Under the pieces are notes generated by a model, which saw only the letters and a list, made by a program, of their open reading frames with translations, was not told where the DNA came from and ran no database searches. DNA of 40,891 bases from Pseudomonadota bacterium. Lineage in GTDB: Bacteria; Pseudomonadota; Alphaproteobacteria; UBA1280; JAAZVW01. Shown here one piece after another: positions 8,232-16,650 of this stretch (its first letter is position 1; every line of letters starts with the position of its first letter). The position numbers and the translations under genes were made by a program. The DNA lies in the NCBI GenBank assembly GCA_018623135.1, contig JAAZVW010000010.1:1-40891 (forward strand), given 5' to 3'.

Positions 8232-8328
8232 ACGAAATCAATAGTGAAGTTATATGTTTCTATGTTGTGAGCAATTTACCGCTTATATACTGGCATACTA
8301 TAAGTGTATCTGTAATAAGATTGAGAAG

Positions 8329-8388
8329 AAGCCGTTTTAAGCAAAAATAGTACATGATTTAATACTGTAAGCTTAGTTGTAACGGCTT
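8329..8388. repeat. Imperfect long inverted repeat
   Basis: AAGCCGTT (8329-8336) / AACGGCTT (8381-8388) with inner AAGC/GCTT and AGTA/TACT. Confidence 0.6.
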
Positions 8389-8409
8389 TTATCATCTCTG
8401 AAGTCTCAT

Positions 8410-8829
8410 TTAAGATATCGGATAAACCAAATTAGGTACTATACCTTTTTCTTTATCGTAATCTTTCCACTCATTTGTGGCTTGTATATGTTTACCCAAA
8501 TAATTGAGAGTAGGCTCAAAAGTTAAACGATATTCAGAAGCTCTTTTAACGGTGAATTTACCTTTACATGTGACTTCAATAAAACCTTTCACAACAAGTT
8601 CTTTAATCGCTCTATTACCTGTGCCTTTTGACATAGGGGTGTTATCCTCTATCTCTCTTGCGCTTAATGAGATACGACCGTTGTTATAGCTATTGTGCCT
8701 TTGTATGAGCAAAATCAAAACTCTAACAGCGGAATGGCTTAAACTTTTAAAAGCATCGCTATCCATAAGGTGATGGGTGATTCTGACAAAGGCAGGTCCC
8801 TTGTTGTGGCGATAATTTTGCTTAGTCAT
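8410..8829 (-). CDS. Winged-HTH protein, putative island replication/regulatory protein
   Basis: 139 aa; FKSLSHSAVRVLILLIQRHNSYNNGRISLSAREIEDNTPMSKGTGNRAIKELVVKGFIEV helix-turn-helix pattern. Confidence 0.7.
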   Translation of the reverse strand: MTKQNYRHNKGPAFVRITHHLMDSDAFKSLSHSAVRVLILLIQRHNSYNNGRISLSAREIEDNTPMSKGTGNRAIKELVVKGFIEVTCKGKFTVKRASEYRLTFEPTLNYLGKHIQATNEWKDYDKEKGIVPNLVYPIS

Positions 8830-9025
8830 TTACCAATCCTCCTGTTTCTACATTTGAGATCAGCATTTCAATATCAGCCACCCGCCATGCTGTTGTGCGT
8901 GGCCCAAGCTTACAAGGTTGGGGGTATTTACCCTCGGCAATACCTTTCCACCAAGATGATTTAGAGATTGGAAATAATTTTAGTACTTCTTTAAGGCGAA
9001 GAAAGCCTGTTTTTTCAGTATTCAT
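8822..9025 (-). CDS. AlpA-family transcriptional regulator/excisionase-like
   Basis: 67 aa; FLRLKEVLKLFPISKSSWWKGIAEGKYPQPCKLGPRTTAWRVADIEMLI matches AlpA pattern. Confidence 0.9.
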   Translation of the reverse strand: MNTEKTGFLRLKEVLKLFPISKSSWWKGIAEGKYPQPCKLGPRTTAWRVADIEMLISNVETGGLVND

Positions 9026-9111
9026 AAGTCTGTCCTTTTCGGTTAATTAAAATCTAAAGACAGTTTATAAAAACCAAGTAATGTTTAACATGTAGATTAT
9101 AAAAATATAAT

Positions 9112-9999
9112 TTACATGTTTTTATTTCTAGTATAGTTAGCGACATCCTCTCCTGAATATACAGTATCAAAAATCAAATTAATAAGGGTTGCAACTTCAT
9201 CATGAAACGGCCTATTAAAATGTTTCCGCATAAGTTGAGATAAATACCTCATCCAAAACAAATCCACCTTACCCTTTTGATTCAAAGAAACATGGCTACC
9301 AAATTCTTTTTCAAATTTCTTTCTATGTAACTTTTCAATTCTTTCAATTTCCTGATAAAACTGAATTAACGAGCTTTCAAGCGACTCATAAACTTGCTTA
9401 GAAATACATTTTTTATCTTTTTCATTAGAAATGATATCCATTGGAAATGTTAACAAATCATCAACTTCATAATTATGCTCAAAGAACTGCTCAATCCACT
9501 CTTTATAAAAAATTAATTTACCAAAAGAATGAGACTGTTTAGCCTTAAAAGCCCAATCAGCTTTAGAGCTCATTTCAAGAAAGTCAAAAAAGAAACTTAA
9601 ATAATTAGATTCATTATAATCTTTCAACTTATTTAAAACTAAAACACCAAAAGGAGATAAAAAGACATTAGAAACAAACGCAAAATTTTGAAGGTAATGC
9701 ACCTCAGGAACCAACCCTGAAGACTCTCCATTATACTGAATAGGAACAAAACCTTTTGTCACTCCCTTATATCTCTCATAAAAAAGACACAAAATATCAT
9801 AAGTAAGTTCATTCAAACCTGAAGGTAATAAACGGTGGGTTTTATCTACAAATTGACTTTCATCACATTTATCTTTTACGACAGGAAAAACATAACGTAA
9901 ATAAAAATACATTTCTTGCGGAATATGTTTTCCTGACTTATGTTTAATTAGAATAATATCTCTAATCCTAAGAATTTCATGCTCTAGTTTTGACAGCAT
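9112..9999 (-). CDS. Hypothetical protein translationally coupled to integrase
   Basis: 295 aa; start codon overlaps integrase stop (TAATG). Confidence 0.75.
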   Translation of the reverse strand: MLSKLEHEILRIRDIILIKHKSGKHIPQEMYFYLRYVFPVVKDKCDESQFVDKTHRLLPSGLNELTYDILCLFYERYKGVTKGFVPIQYNGESSGLVPEVHYLQNFAFVSNVFLSPFGVLVLNKLKDYNESNYLSFFFDFLEMSSKADWAFKAKQSHSFGKLIFYKEWIEQFFEHNYEVDDLLTFPMDIISNEKDKKCISKQVYESLESSLIQFYQEIERIEKLHRKKFEKEFGSHVSLNQKGKVDLFWMRYLSQLMRKHFNRPFHDEVATLINLIFDTVYSGEDVANYTRNKNM

Positions 10000-11201
10000 T
10001 ATTTATTCCCCAAACTCTTAATATAATCATCCCAATCCTGCATCATCTTTGTACGCTCTTCTATAAAAGTTGCACGGTCATAAGCACGATCAACATTGCT
10101 TTTTTTCTGATGGGCAAGCTGCAAATCAACAACCTCATGTGCATAGCCCAATTTTTCTTTAATCGTAGACATAGCAAGAGCACGAAAACCATGCCCCGTC
10201 ATCACCCCTTTATAACCCATGCGTTCAAGAGCCTTTAATATGGTATTATTGCTCATATGCTTACTCAACTGTATTTGACTTGGAAAAATATACCGACTTG
10301 TCGGACAAAGCTCTTTAAGCTCCCTTAGAATATCAATCACTCGGGCGGATAAAGGCACAACATGTTCACGATCCATTTTCATACGCTCAGCAGGAATGCG
10401 CCAAACCTTAGCTTCTAAATCAAATTCATCCCACGTTGCTTTAATCAACTCACTTGTACGCACAAAAGTAAGCATAAGCATTTCCACAGCTAATAAAGTG
10501 TGAGGGTATAATCTCGCTCTATTGCTTTTAAGCGTCCTTATGAACTCTGGAAGCTGTTCAGAGGTAATCGCCGCATAATGTGTTTTCTTATAGGGCTGCA
10601 AAGCCCCTTGAAGATCTGCCGCTGGATTATACTCACATCTACCTGAAATAATAGCATAACGAAAAACTTGGTCACATAAGGAACGACAACGAGACGCCAT
10701 CTCATTCGCACCTCTTGCTTCAACTTTTTTTAAAGCATCAAGAACTTGAAGCGGTTTAACTTCTTTAATTGGTAAATGACCAATTTCAGGTAAAATATTT
10801 TGATCTAATCTACGCCATGTATATCTTGCATGACTTTCTGACCAAGCAGGCTTTTGTGTGTCATACCATTCACAAGCAAGCTTTTCAAAAGTATTATCTG
10901 AATTCAGTCTTTGAAGGTGCTTTTGCTCTTTCTTGTGTGCAGAGGGGTCAATACCTTGAGTAAGAAGCTTTTTGTTTTGTTCTCTTAACTCTCGTGCTTC
11001 AGCAAGAGATATCAGCGGATAAGAACCTAAAGCGAGGCGTTTCTCTTTTTGCAAATAGCGGTACTTTAAGCGCCAAAGTTTGCTCCCCTTGGCTGTTACC
11101 TCTAAATACAGACCTCCACCATCAAAGAGCTTATAAGCCTTTTCTTTAGGTTTTGCTGTGCGACAAGCTTTATCAGATAACTTCACTGGGGGCATCTCCA
11201 T
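9999..11201 (-). CDS. P4-type tyrosine site-specific integrase
   Basis: N-terminal DUF4102-like KLSDKACRTAKPKEKAYKLFDGGGLYLEV...KRLALGSYPLISLAEARE; catalytic FVRTSELIKATWDEFD, MTGHGFRALAMS, LAHQ. Confidence 0.95.
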   Translation of the reverse strand: MEMPPVKLSDKACRTAKPKEKAYKLFDGGGLYLEVTAKGSKLWRLKYRYLQKEKRLALGSYPLISLAEARELREQNKKLLTQGIDPSAHKKEQKHLQRLNSDNTFEKLACEWYDTQKPAWSESHARYTWRRLDQNILPEIGHLPIKEVKPLQVLDALKKVEARGANEMASRCRSLCDQVFRYAIISGRCEYNPAADLQGALQPYKKTHYAAITSEQLPEFIRTLKSNRARLYPHTLLAVEMLMLTFVRTSELIKATWDEFDLEAKVWRIPAERMKMDREHVVPLSARVIDILRELKELCPTSRYIFPSQIQLSKHMSNNTILKALERMGYKGVMTGHGFRALAMSTIKEKLGYAHEVVDLQLAHQKKSNVDRAYDRATFIEERTKMMQDWDDYIKSLGNK

Positions 11202-11350
11202 TTTAACTTTTTATTTTACGCCCCTTTTCATGCCCCCAACTTTTTGAGACATTAGTAGGCATAGAAATACGTTATTACACTAAAGATAAGTGTATCTCTT
11301 TATTTTTAAAGTGTAAAATGGATTTTAGTGGACAGTATGAAATTTGAAAA

Positions 11351-11438
11351 TGGCGGAGACGACAGGATTCGAACCTGCGAGAACTTGCGCTCAACACGCT
11401 TTCCAGGCGTGCGCCTTAAACCACTCGGCCACGTCTCC
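11351..11438 (-). tRNA. tRNA-Ser(GGA)
   Basis: Reverse strand GGAGACGTGGCCGAGTGGTTTAAGGCGCACGCCTGGAAAGCGTG...GCAGGTTCGAATCCTGTCGTCTCCGCCA; long variable arm. Confidence 0.95.
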
Positions 11439-11495
11439 TTACCAAGATGCTCAGTATACTTTTTTTTCATAATTTAGCAAATGTAAAAACAATAG

Positions 11496-11521
11496 AAAAA
11501 GCGCCTTTAAAAGCGCTTTTT
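11496..11521. terminator. Bidirectional-looking intrinsic terminator
   Basis: AAAAAGCGC CTTTAAAA GCGCTTTTT. Confidence 0.75.
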
Positions 11522-11526
11522 ATGCT

Positions 11527-12063
11527 TTATGCAGTATAGGCCGAACGCATTTTTTGCAAATTCATGAGACTTTCAAACAACGGATCTGCTTGCATTGCCT
11601 CATAATTAATACTCATATAAGGCTTAGGGGCTTGAGCATAGGCAAGTTCAGTCATGGCAGTATCTTTTATAACCAAATCACCGCCTAAAGCTTCAGCTAT
11701 CTGTTCTGCATTATATTGCGCCAAAGCAGGCCCTTTAGGCGCTTTTGCACCTTGCACAATATCTCGTATCACAGAACCCAAGGCATTGGAGCTTTCAACA
11801 GCACCGTTATTATCTATTTTAGCGATAACTTTACCATCTTTCATAATTTCTGCGTATGTATCATTCACAGGATTACCATGATAATTCTCAATGCTTGAAT
11901 GAAGACCTTCTAAAAAGCTTTTCATACCTGTAATATAATTTTGATACACCTCTTCGGGTGCTTCTGATATATGAAATGATGGCGCAGATGATAAATCAAA
12001 CATGCCCGATTGATCTATTTTAATCGCTTGATGCGTATAGCCTGCTGCTGTAATAGAATTCAT
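11527..12063 (-). CDS. Hypothetical protein
   Basis: 178-aa ORF, no recognised family, terminator downstream. Confidence 0.65.
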   Translation of the reverse strand: MNSITAAGYTHQAIKIDQSGMFDLSSAPSFHISEAPEEVYQNYITGMKSFLEGLHSSIENYHGNPVNDTYAEIMKDGKVIAKIDNNGAVESSNALGSVIRDIVQGAKAPKGPALAQYNAEQIAEALGGDLVIKDTAMTELAYAQAPKPYMSINYEAMQADPLFESLMNLQKMRSAYTA

Positions 12064-12113
12064 ACCTTAAACTCCTTTTATTTTTATAGAAAAATAAATG
12101 CAAGTTTAACGCC

Positions 12114-12148
12114 AAAAAAAGCCCCTATAAAAAACAGGGGGCCTTTTA
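12114..12148 (-). terminator. Intrinsic terminator
   Basis: AAAAAAAGCCCC...GGGGGCCTTTTA. Confidence 0.7.
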
Positions 12149-12535
12149 TTAATAAGGGGGTTGAAAATCTGCCTGACCTTTAGGTGGGAAAGGTTCATAG
12201 TAACCCATTTTTTCGCAAAGAATTTGCCTGAACTTAATGCGCCTTGCTTCTGGTAAAGGCGGATAAATTTGTGCGGTTGCTATATTCTTCATACGCGGGC
12301 ATTGCTTATGCCAAACTTTACGTACATGCTCCGTTGCTAAAAGATACTTTTGTGCAACAAGAAGCTGTTTACGATATTTGCTATGGTTTGGCATATGGCT
12401 TGCCGGATCACCAATAGATAAAATATCTATATGTTGAGGTAAAAACAAAATCTCACTCGCATCAAGCGCTGGTAAATCAAGAGGATTTGCAAACGCATTT
12501 TGCGCAAAAAAGAGCATACCCAAGAGATATTTCAT
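12149..12535 (-). CDS. Hypothetical secreted protein downstream of lepA
   Basis: 128 aa, signal peptide [21 protein letters not shown] overlap with lepA stop. Confidence 0.7.
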   Translation of the reverse strand: MKYLLGMLFFAQNAFANPLDLPALDASEILFLPQHIDILSIGDPASHMPNHSKYRKQLLVAQKYLLATEHVRKVWHKQCPRMKNIATAQIYPPLPEARRIKFRQILCEKMGYYEPFPPKGQADFQPPY

Positions 12536-14334
12536 TAATCATCCCCAAGTTTAAGCGCTGCTAGGAATGCTTCTTGAGGAATGCTTACATTACCAACAGC
12601 CTTCATACGGGCTTTACCTTTTTTCTGCTTTTCTAGCAATTTTTTCTTACGCGTAATATCACCACCGTAACACTTTGCCGTTACATTTTTACGGTAGGCC
12701 TTTACAGTTTCACGGGCAATAATTTTACCACCGATCGCAGCCTGCAAAGCAACATCAAACATTTGACGTGGAATAAGGTCACGTAACTTTTTAAGAAGTT
12801 GACGGCCACGCATTTCTGCAAGTTCACGGTGTACAATCATAGAAAGGGCATCCACAGGTTCGCCATTAATAAGGATATTAACCTTAACAAGAGGCGATTC
12901 TTGATAACCCGCAGGCTCATAGTCAAACGACGCATAGCCTTTTGTGGTTGACTTCATTCGATCGTAAAAATCCATCACCACTTCGTTTAATGGCAAATGA
13001 TATGTCAGCATGACACGGTTGCCATGGTAACCCATAGAAATTTGCTCACCTCGTTTTTCAACACATAAAGCAATCGTATTACCCACATACTCTTCTGGCA
13101 CCAAAATTGTTGCTTTAATCAGAGGCTCTAAAATAGATTTAATATGCTGTACATCTGGTAGGTCTGCTGGGTTTTCAATCTGAATTTCTTCACCATCTGT
13201 TTTTTGCACACGGTAAATTACACCTGGAGCAGTAGTAACAAGATCAAGATCAAACTCTCTTTCTAAACGCTCCTGAATAATTTCCATATGCAAGAGACCA
13301 AGGAAGCCACAACGAAAACCATAACCTAAAGCAGAAGATGTTTCTGTCTGATAGGTAAATGACGTATCGTTAATACGTAGTTTTGCTAAAGCGTCTTTAA
13401 GTTTTTCATAGTCATCTGAACTAGTTGGGTAAAGACCACAAAAGACCATTGGGTGTACTTCTTTAAAGCCTGGAAGAGGCGCATCACATTTATATGTAGC
13501 ATCGGTAATGGTATCACCAACGGCAGTATCTTCTACTGTTTTAATCGCCGCTGTAATATAGCCTACTTGGCCTGCTTTAAGCTCACCTGTTTCAATCATT
13601 TCTGGACCAAAAACACCAATACGATCAATCGTGTGTTTTGTGCCGTTTTGCATAAACTCAATGCGCTGGCCTTTTTTAAGGCTACCATCTACAACACGCA
13701 CCAAAATGACAACACCCAAATAGTTATCATACCAAGCATCTACAAGCATGGCTTTTGTACGCGCATCAGCAGCCTCATTACCTTCTGGTGCTGGTACCTT
13801 TTCAACAATTTGTTCTAAAATATCTTCGATACCAATACCTGATTTTGCAGAAGCAGCTACAGCTTCTGAAGCATCAATACCAATAATATCTTCAATTTCT
13901 TCACGCACACGCTCAGGCTCTGCCGCTGGCAGATCAATTTTATTAAGCACAGGCACAATTTCAAGGTCTTGATCTAGCGCCATGTAAACGTTTGCCAGTG
14001 TTTGTGCTTCCACACCTTGAGAGGCATCAACAACCAAAAGCGCGCCTTCACAAGCAGAAAGAGAACGAGAAACTTCGTAAGTAAAGTCCACATGCCCTGG
14101 TGTATCAATAATATTTAACTGATATGTTTCACCATTTTTTGCTCTGTAATTAAGGCTTACAGAGTTAGCCTTAATGGTAATACCACGCTCACGCTCAATA
14201 TCCATCGCGTCTAAAAGCTGGTCTTTCATTTCACGGGCATCTACAGCACCGCAATGCTGAATAAGACGGTCAGCCAAAGTTGATTTACCGTGGTCAATAT
14301 GGGCAATAATTGAAAAATTACGAATGTTCTTCAT
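12535..14334 (-). CDS. lepA: Elongation factor 4
   Basis: [23 protein letters not shown] GTPase and full EF-4 length with typical C-terminus. Confidence 0.98.
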   Translation of the reverse strand: MKNIRNFSIIAHIDHGKSTLADRLIQHCGAVDAREMKDQLLDAMDIERERGITIKANSVSLNYRAKNGETYQLNIIDTPGHVDFTYEVSRSLSACEGALLVVDASQGVEAQTLANVYMALDQDLEIVPVLNKIDLPAAEPERVREEIEDIIGIDASEAVAASAKSGIGIEDILEQIVEKVPAPEGNEAADARTKAMLVDAWYDNYLGVVILVRVVDGSLKKGQRIEFMQNGTKHTIDRIGVFGPEMIETGELKAGQVGYITAAIKTVEDTAVGDTITDATYKCDAPLPGFKEVHPMVFCGLYPTSSDDYEKLKDALAKLRINDTSFTYQTETSSALGYGFRCGFLGLLHMEIIQERLEREFDLDLVTTAPGVIYRVQKTDGEEIQIENPADLPDVQHIKSILEPLIKATILVPEEYVGNTIALCVEKRGEQISMGYHGNRVMLTYHLPLNEVVMDFYDRMKSTTKGYASFDYEPAGYQESPLVKVNILINGEPVDALSMIVHRELAEMRGRQLLKKLRDLIPRQMFDVALQAAIGGKIIARETVKAYRKNVTAKCYGGDITRKKKLLEKQKKGKARMKAVGNVSIPQEAFLAALKLGDD

Positions 14335-14440
14335 TTGTGTTTAAAATCCTCTTTTCTCTTGCAACGGAGTATAGTGCTAAAGCCCTTTTTTTGCAAGGTG
14401 TTCTGTGCTAAGCTCTGCATATAAAACAAAGGATAAAAAA

Positions 14441-14875
14441 ATGACTGATCCACAAACTTTTCCTGCAAATGATTACCAAAAAGGTGCGCAGCTTGTATTA
14501 ACAAGAAAGCTTGCTCCTTTAGGCTTTAGTAAAAGGCTACACTTATTTGTAAAAAATGCAGAGGGGCAAATTCTTATTATACAAGATGATAATGGTGATT
14601 TTTTACCTTTTAATGAGCGCCAAGCAGGCGAGCAAACAGGAGATCAGGCGGCAAGATGTGCTTATGAAGAAGCAAAAATCCTTATTAAAAACATGGACCA
14701 ACTTGGGTACATTAAATACCAAGAAAAAGGTAAAGAATGCTACCACAGTTTTATTGTAGCAGAGCTTGATACCGAAGAAGACAGCTCGTTAAACTATGGC
14801 TTTATAGAAAAAGATGAGCTTAAAGATTTATTAAATGACCCTATCACCATAAAAATCATTAACCAAATCGCATAA
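14441..14875 (+). CDS. Nudix-like hypothetical protein with degenerate Nudix box
   Basis: GEQTGDQAARCAYEEAKI resembles the Nudix box with substitutions; start trimmed to MTDPQ. Confidence 0.55.
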   Translation: MTDPQTFPANDYQKGAQLVLTRKLAPLGFSKRLHLFVKNAEGQILIIQDDNGDFLPFNERQAGEQTGDQAARCAYEEAKILIKNMDQLGYIKYQEKGKECYHSFIVAELDTEEDSSLNYGFIEKDELKDLLNDPITIKIINQIA

Positions 14876-14906
14876 AAAAAAGACCGCATAAAGCGGTCTT
14901 TTTTTA
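14874..14906 (+). terminator. Intrinsic terminator
   Basis: AAAAAAAAGACCGC ATAAA GCGGTCTTTTTTT. Confidence 0.8.
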
Positions 14907-14926
14907 TCAACATCGAACGTAAATAA

Positions 14927-15472
14927 TTAACGGCGATTCGAACGATCAATCACAAAGCCATCACCATAAGGCGCGCGACGCGCATACAGCGGAACTGCAT
15001 ATGGCTTTTTACCTGAAGCGCCCGAGATTGAGCGTTTTTCAGATACTTGCTTTTGAGTGCTTGCACCAAGAGAAAGAGGACGTAAGCAGGAAAAAGCCCC
15101 AACAGAAACCAACGAAACCATCGGCTCATTTATCTGTTGTACAGCCTGCTGTTGATAATCTAAAACAACATCTGTGCTCATTCCAAAGCGGTACGCCAAA
15201 ATAAATTCTTTGGCTTTAATGATTGCAGGATCCATCCCCTGAAATTCCAGAGCGTAAGCTTGCAATGAAAGCATTCTACGAAAATGCTCACCGGCTGAAA
15301 ACACATACTCATTCACATTTTCAGGTGTGATTTTTTGTGTCTGAAACAAGTGACAGAGAATATCAGCACGCGTTTGTTTTGACTTTTGTGATTTTGCCTG
15401 CATACAAAACAGTACTGACATCACTTCATTTGTAGGGAATTGTTTTTGAATTTTTTCAATAGGCATAGCCAT
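14927..15472 (-). CDS. Hypothetical protein
   Basis: 181-aa ORF, no recognised family. Confidence 0.6.
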   Translation of the reverse strand: MAMPIEKIQKQFPTNEVMSVLFCMQAKSQKSKQTRADILCHLFQTQKITPENVNEYVFSAGEHFRRMLSLQAYALEFQGMDPAIIKAKEFILAYRFGMSTDVVLDYQQQAVQQINEPMVSLVSVGAFSCLRPLSLGASTQKQVSEKRSISGASGKKPYAVPLYARRAPYGDGFVIDRSNRR

Positions 15473-15501
15473 ATTCCTTGAGTAAAAAAACTGAAGGTAT
15501 A

Positions 15502-15993
15502 TTAATTACCTTCAACAAGTAATGCGCGCAGATTTAACTGGCGCTCAATGAAATCCTCAGCAATCTGAGGCATGAAAAAAGTTATTACCCTTAAAGGTGG
15601 GCGAGCAAATATAGTTGAATACTGCTCAACTTTAAGGCGCTGATCTTGTTCCTCCGGATGCTCTTTTGCATATTCTTTTAAATGCATAAACACATAAAGC
15701 ACTAAAGAGTTAGGCATATATGCAGACTTAAAAATATCTGCAAACAAATCAGCAATATGCAAGCGCATATCTGGGTTAAAATCATCAGTAAATGTCATTT
15801 CTGGGCAGCCCAAAAGCATTTGGATTACACTGTTATATTCTGCTTTTTGCACATCGGTAGGTGTAAGCGCCATGATAATTGTTGCGCAAACACTTAAAGA
15901 GATAGGGTAAGAGGTTTGCATAAATAAAGCTCCTACATATTTAATCAATAAATTAAACATGTGCTTAAAAAGGGCTGAAATAATTGTACTCAA
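15502..15993 (-). CDS. Hypothetical protein
   Basis: 163-aa ORF, internal start MQTSYPISL possible. Confidence 0.6.
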   Translation of the reverse strand: MSTIISALFKHMFNLLIKYVGALFMQTSYPISLSVCATIIMALTPTDVQKAEYNSVIQMLLGCPEMTFTDDFNPDMRLHIADLFADIFKSAYMPNSLVLYVFMHLKEYAKEHPEEQDQRLKVEQYSTIFARPPLRVITFFMPQIAEDFIERQLNLRALLVEGN

Positions 15994-16070
15994 CTTAACA
16001 ACATTTACAGTTATTGCAATAAAAAAACACCCAAGAATAAAATATCTTGAGTGTTTAAAGTAAAAATTTA

Positions 16071-16553
16071 TTAAATCGTTAATTCATAGGGAATATATCC
16101 ACCTATTTGACCTGCAGATGCCTGCTTCATCGCCTGCAAAATTTTATTTACAGACGACAGGCTTCCCACTTCTATGAACAAAGCGTTAATATGAAGCAGA
16201 AAAACGACTTCTTGTTCATACTGCTTTTCTTGCTCTGCCACTTCTTCTTTGACCGACAAGAAAAATCGCTGCGGATTCCAGGCGCCAGAATACACATAGC
16301 GTGGCAAATACAAATACCCCGTATCAATGCTTTTATTGAGCAAAAATTGCATCTGCGGCTGTTGTTCAATATCTGAATAAGCAACAGCCATACGGCTTAC
16401 ATCTTCACCTTCATGATCGTTCATCAATTTGATGAGAATAGCCTTAGCAATAGGGTATGATTCTTCAGTTAATGGCGTGGTTAAACGCAAATAACTTTCA
16501 ACACTTAGTGCATTCAGATGACCTAAATCACCATTATAGCTTTTACCGCCCAT
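16071..16553 (-). CDS. Hypothetical protein
   Basis: 160-aa ORF, no recognised family. Confidence 0.6.
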   Translation of the reverse strand: MGGKSYNGDLGHLNALSVESYLRLTTPLTEESYPIAKAILIKLMNDHEGEDVSRMAVAYSDIEQQPQMQFLLNKSIDTGYLYLPRYVYSGAWNPQRFFLSVKEEVAEQEKQYEQEVVFLLHINALFIEVGSLSSVNKILQAMKQASAGQIGGYIPYELTI

Positions 16554-16608
16554 ATGAGCTCTCCTTAAACGGAAACAATAAATGTATACGTTTTATAACA
16601 AAGCCCAC

Positions 16609-16638
16609 AAAAAAAGCAACCCTTAGGGCTGCTTTTTT
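16609..16638 (-). terminator. Intrinsic terminator after pheT
   Basis: AAAAAAGCAACCC TTA GGGCTGCTTTTTT. Confidence 0.7.
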
Positions 16639-16650
16639 GTGTGAGCTCTT

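Larger units (their letters stand above)
992..11370. mobile_element. Genomic island integrated in the 3' end of tRNA-Ser(GGA)
   Basis: 13-bp direct repeat GACGACAGGATTC at 992-1004 and 11358-11370 (inside the tRNA-Ser 3' half); integrase gene adjacent to tRNA; AlpA-like regulator; accessory cargo between. Confidence 0.85.

Noticed and set aside
13453-13818. 121-aa ORF antisense to lepA
   Set aside because: Antisense to conserved EF-4 coding sequence; codon-bias artefact.
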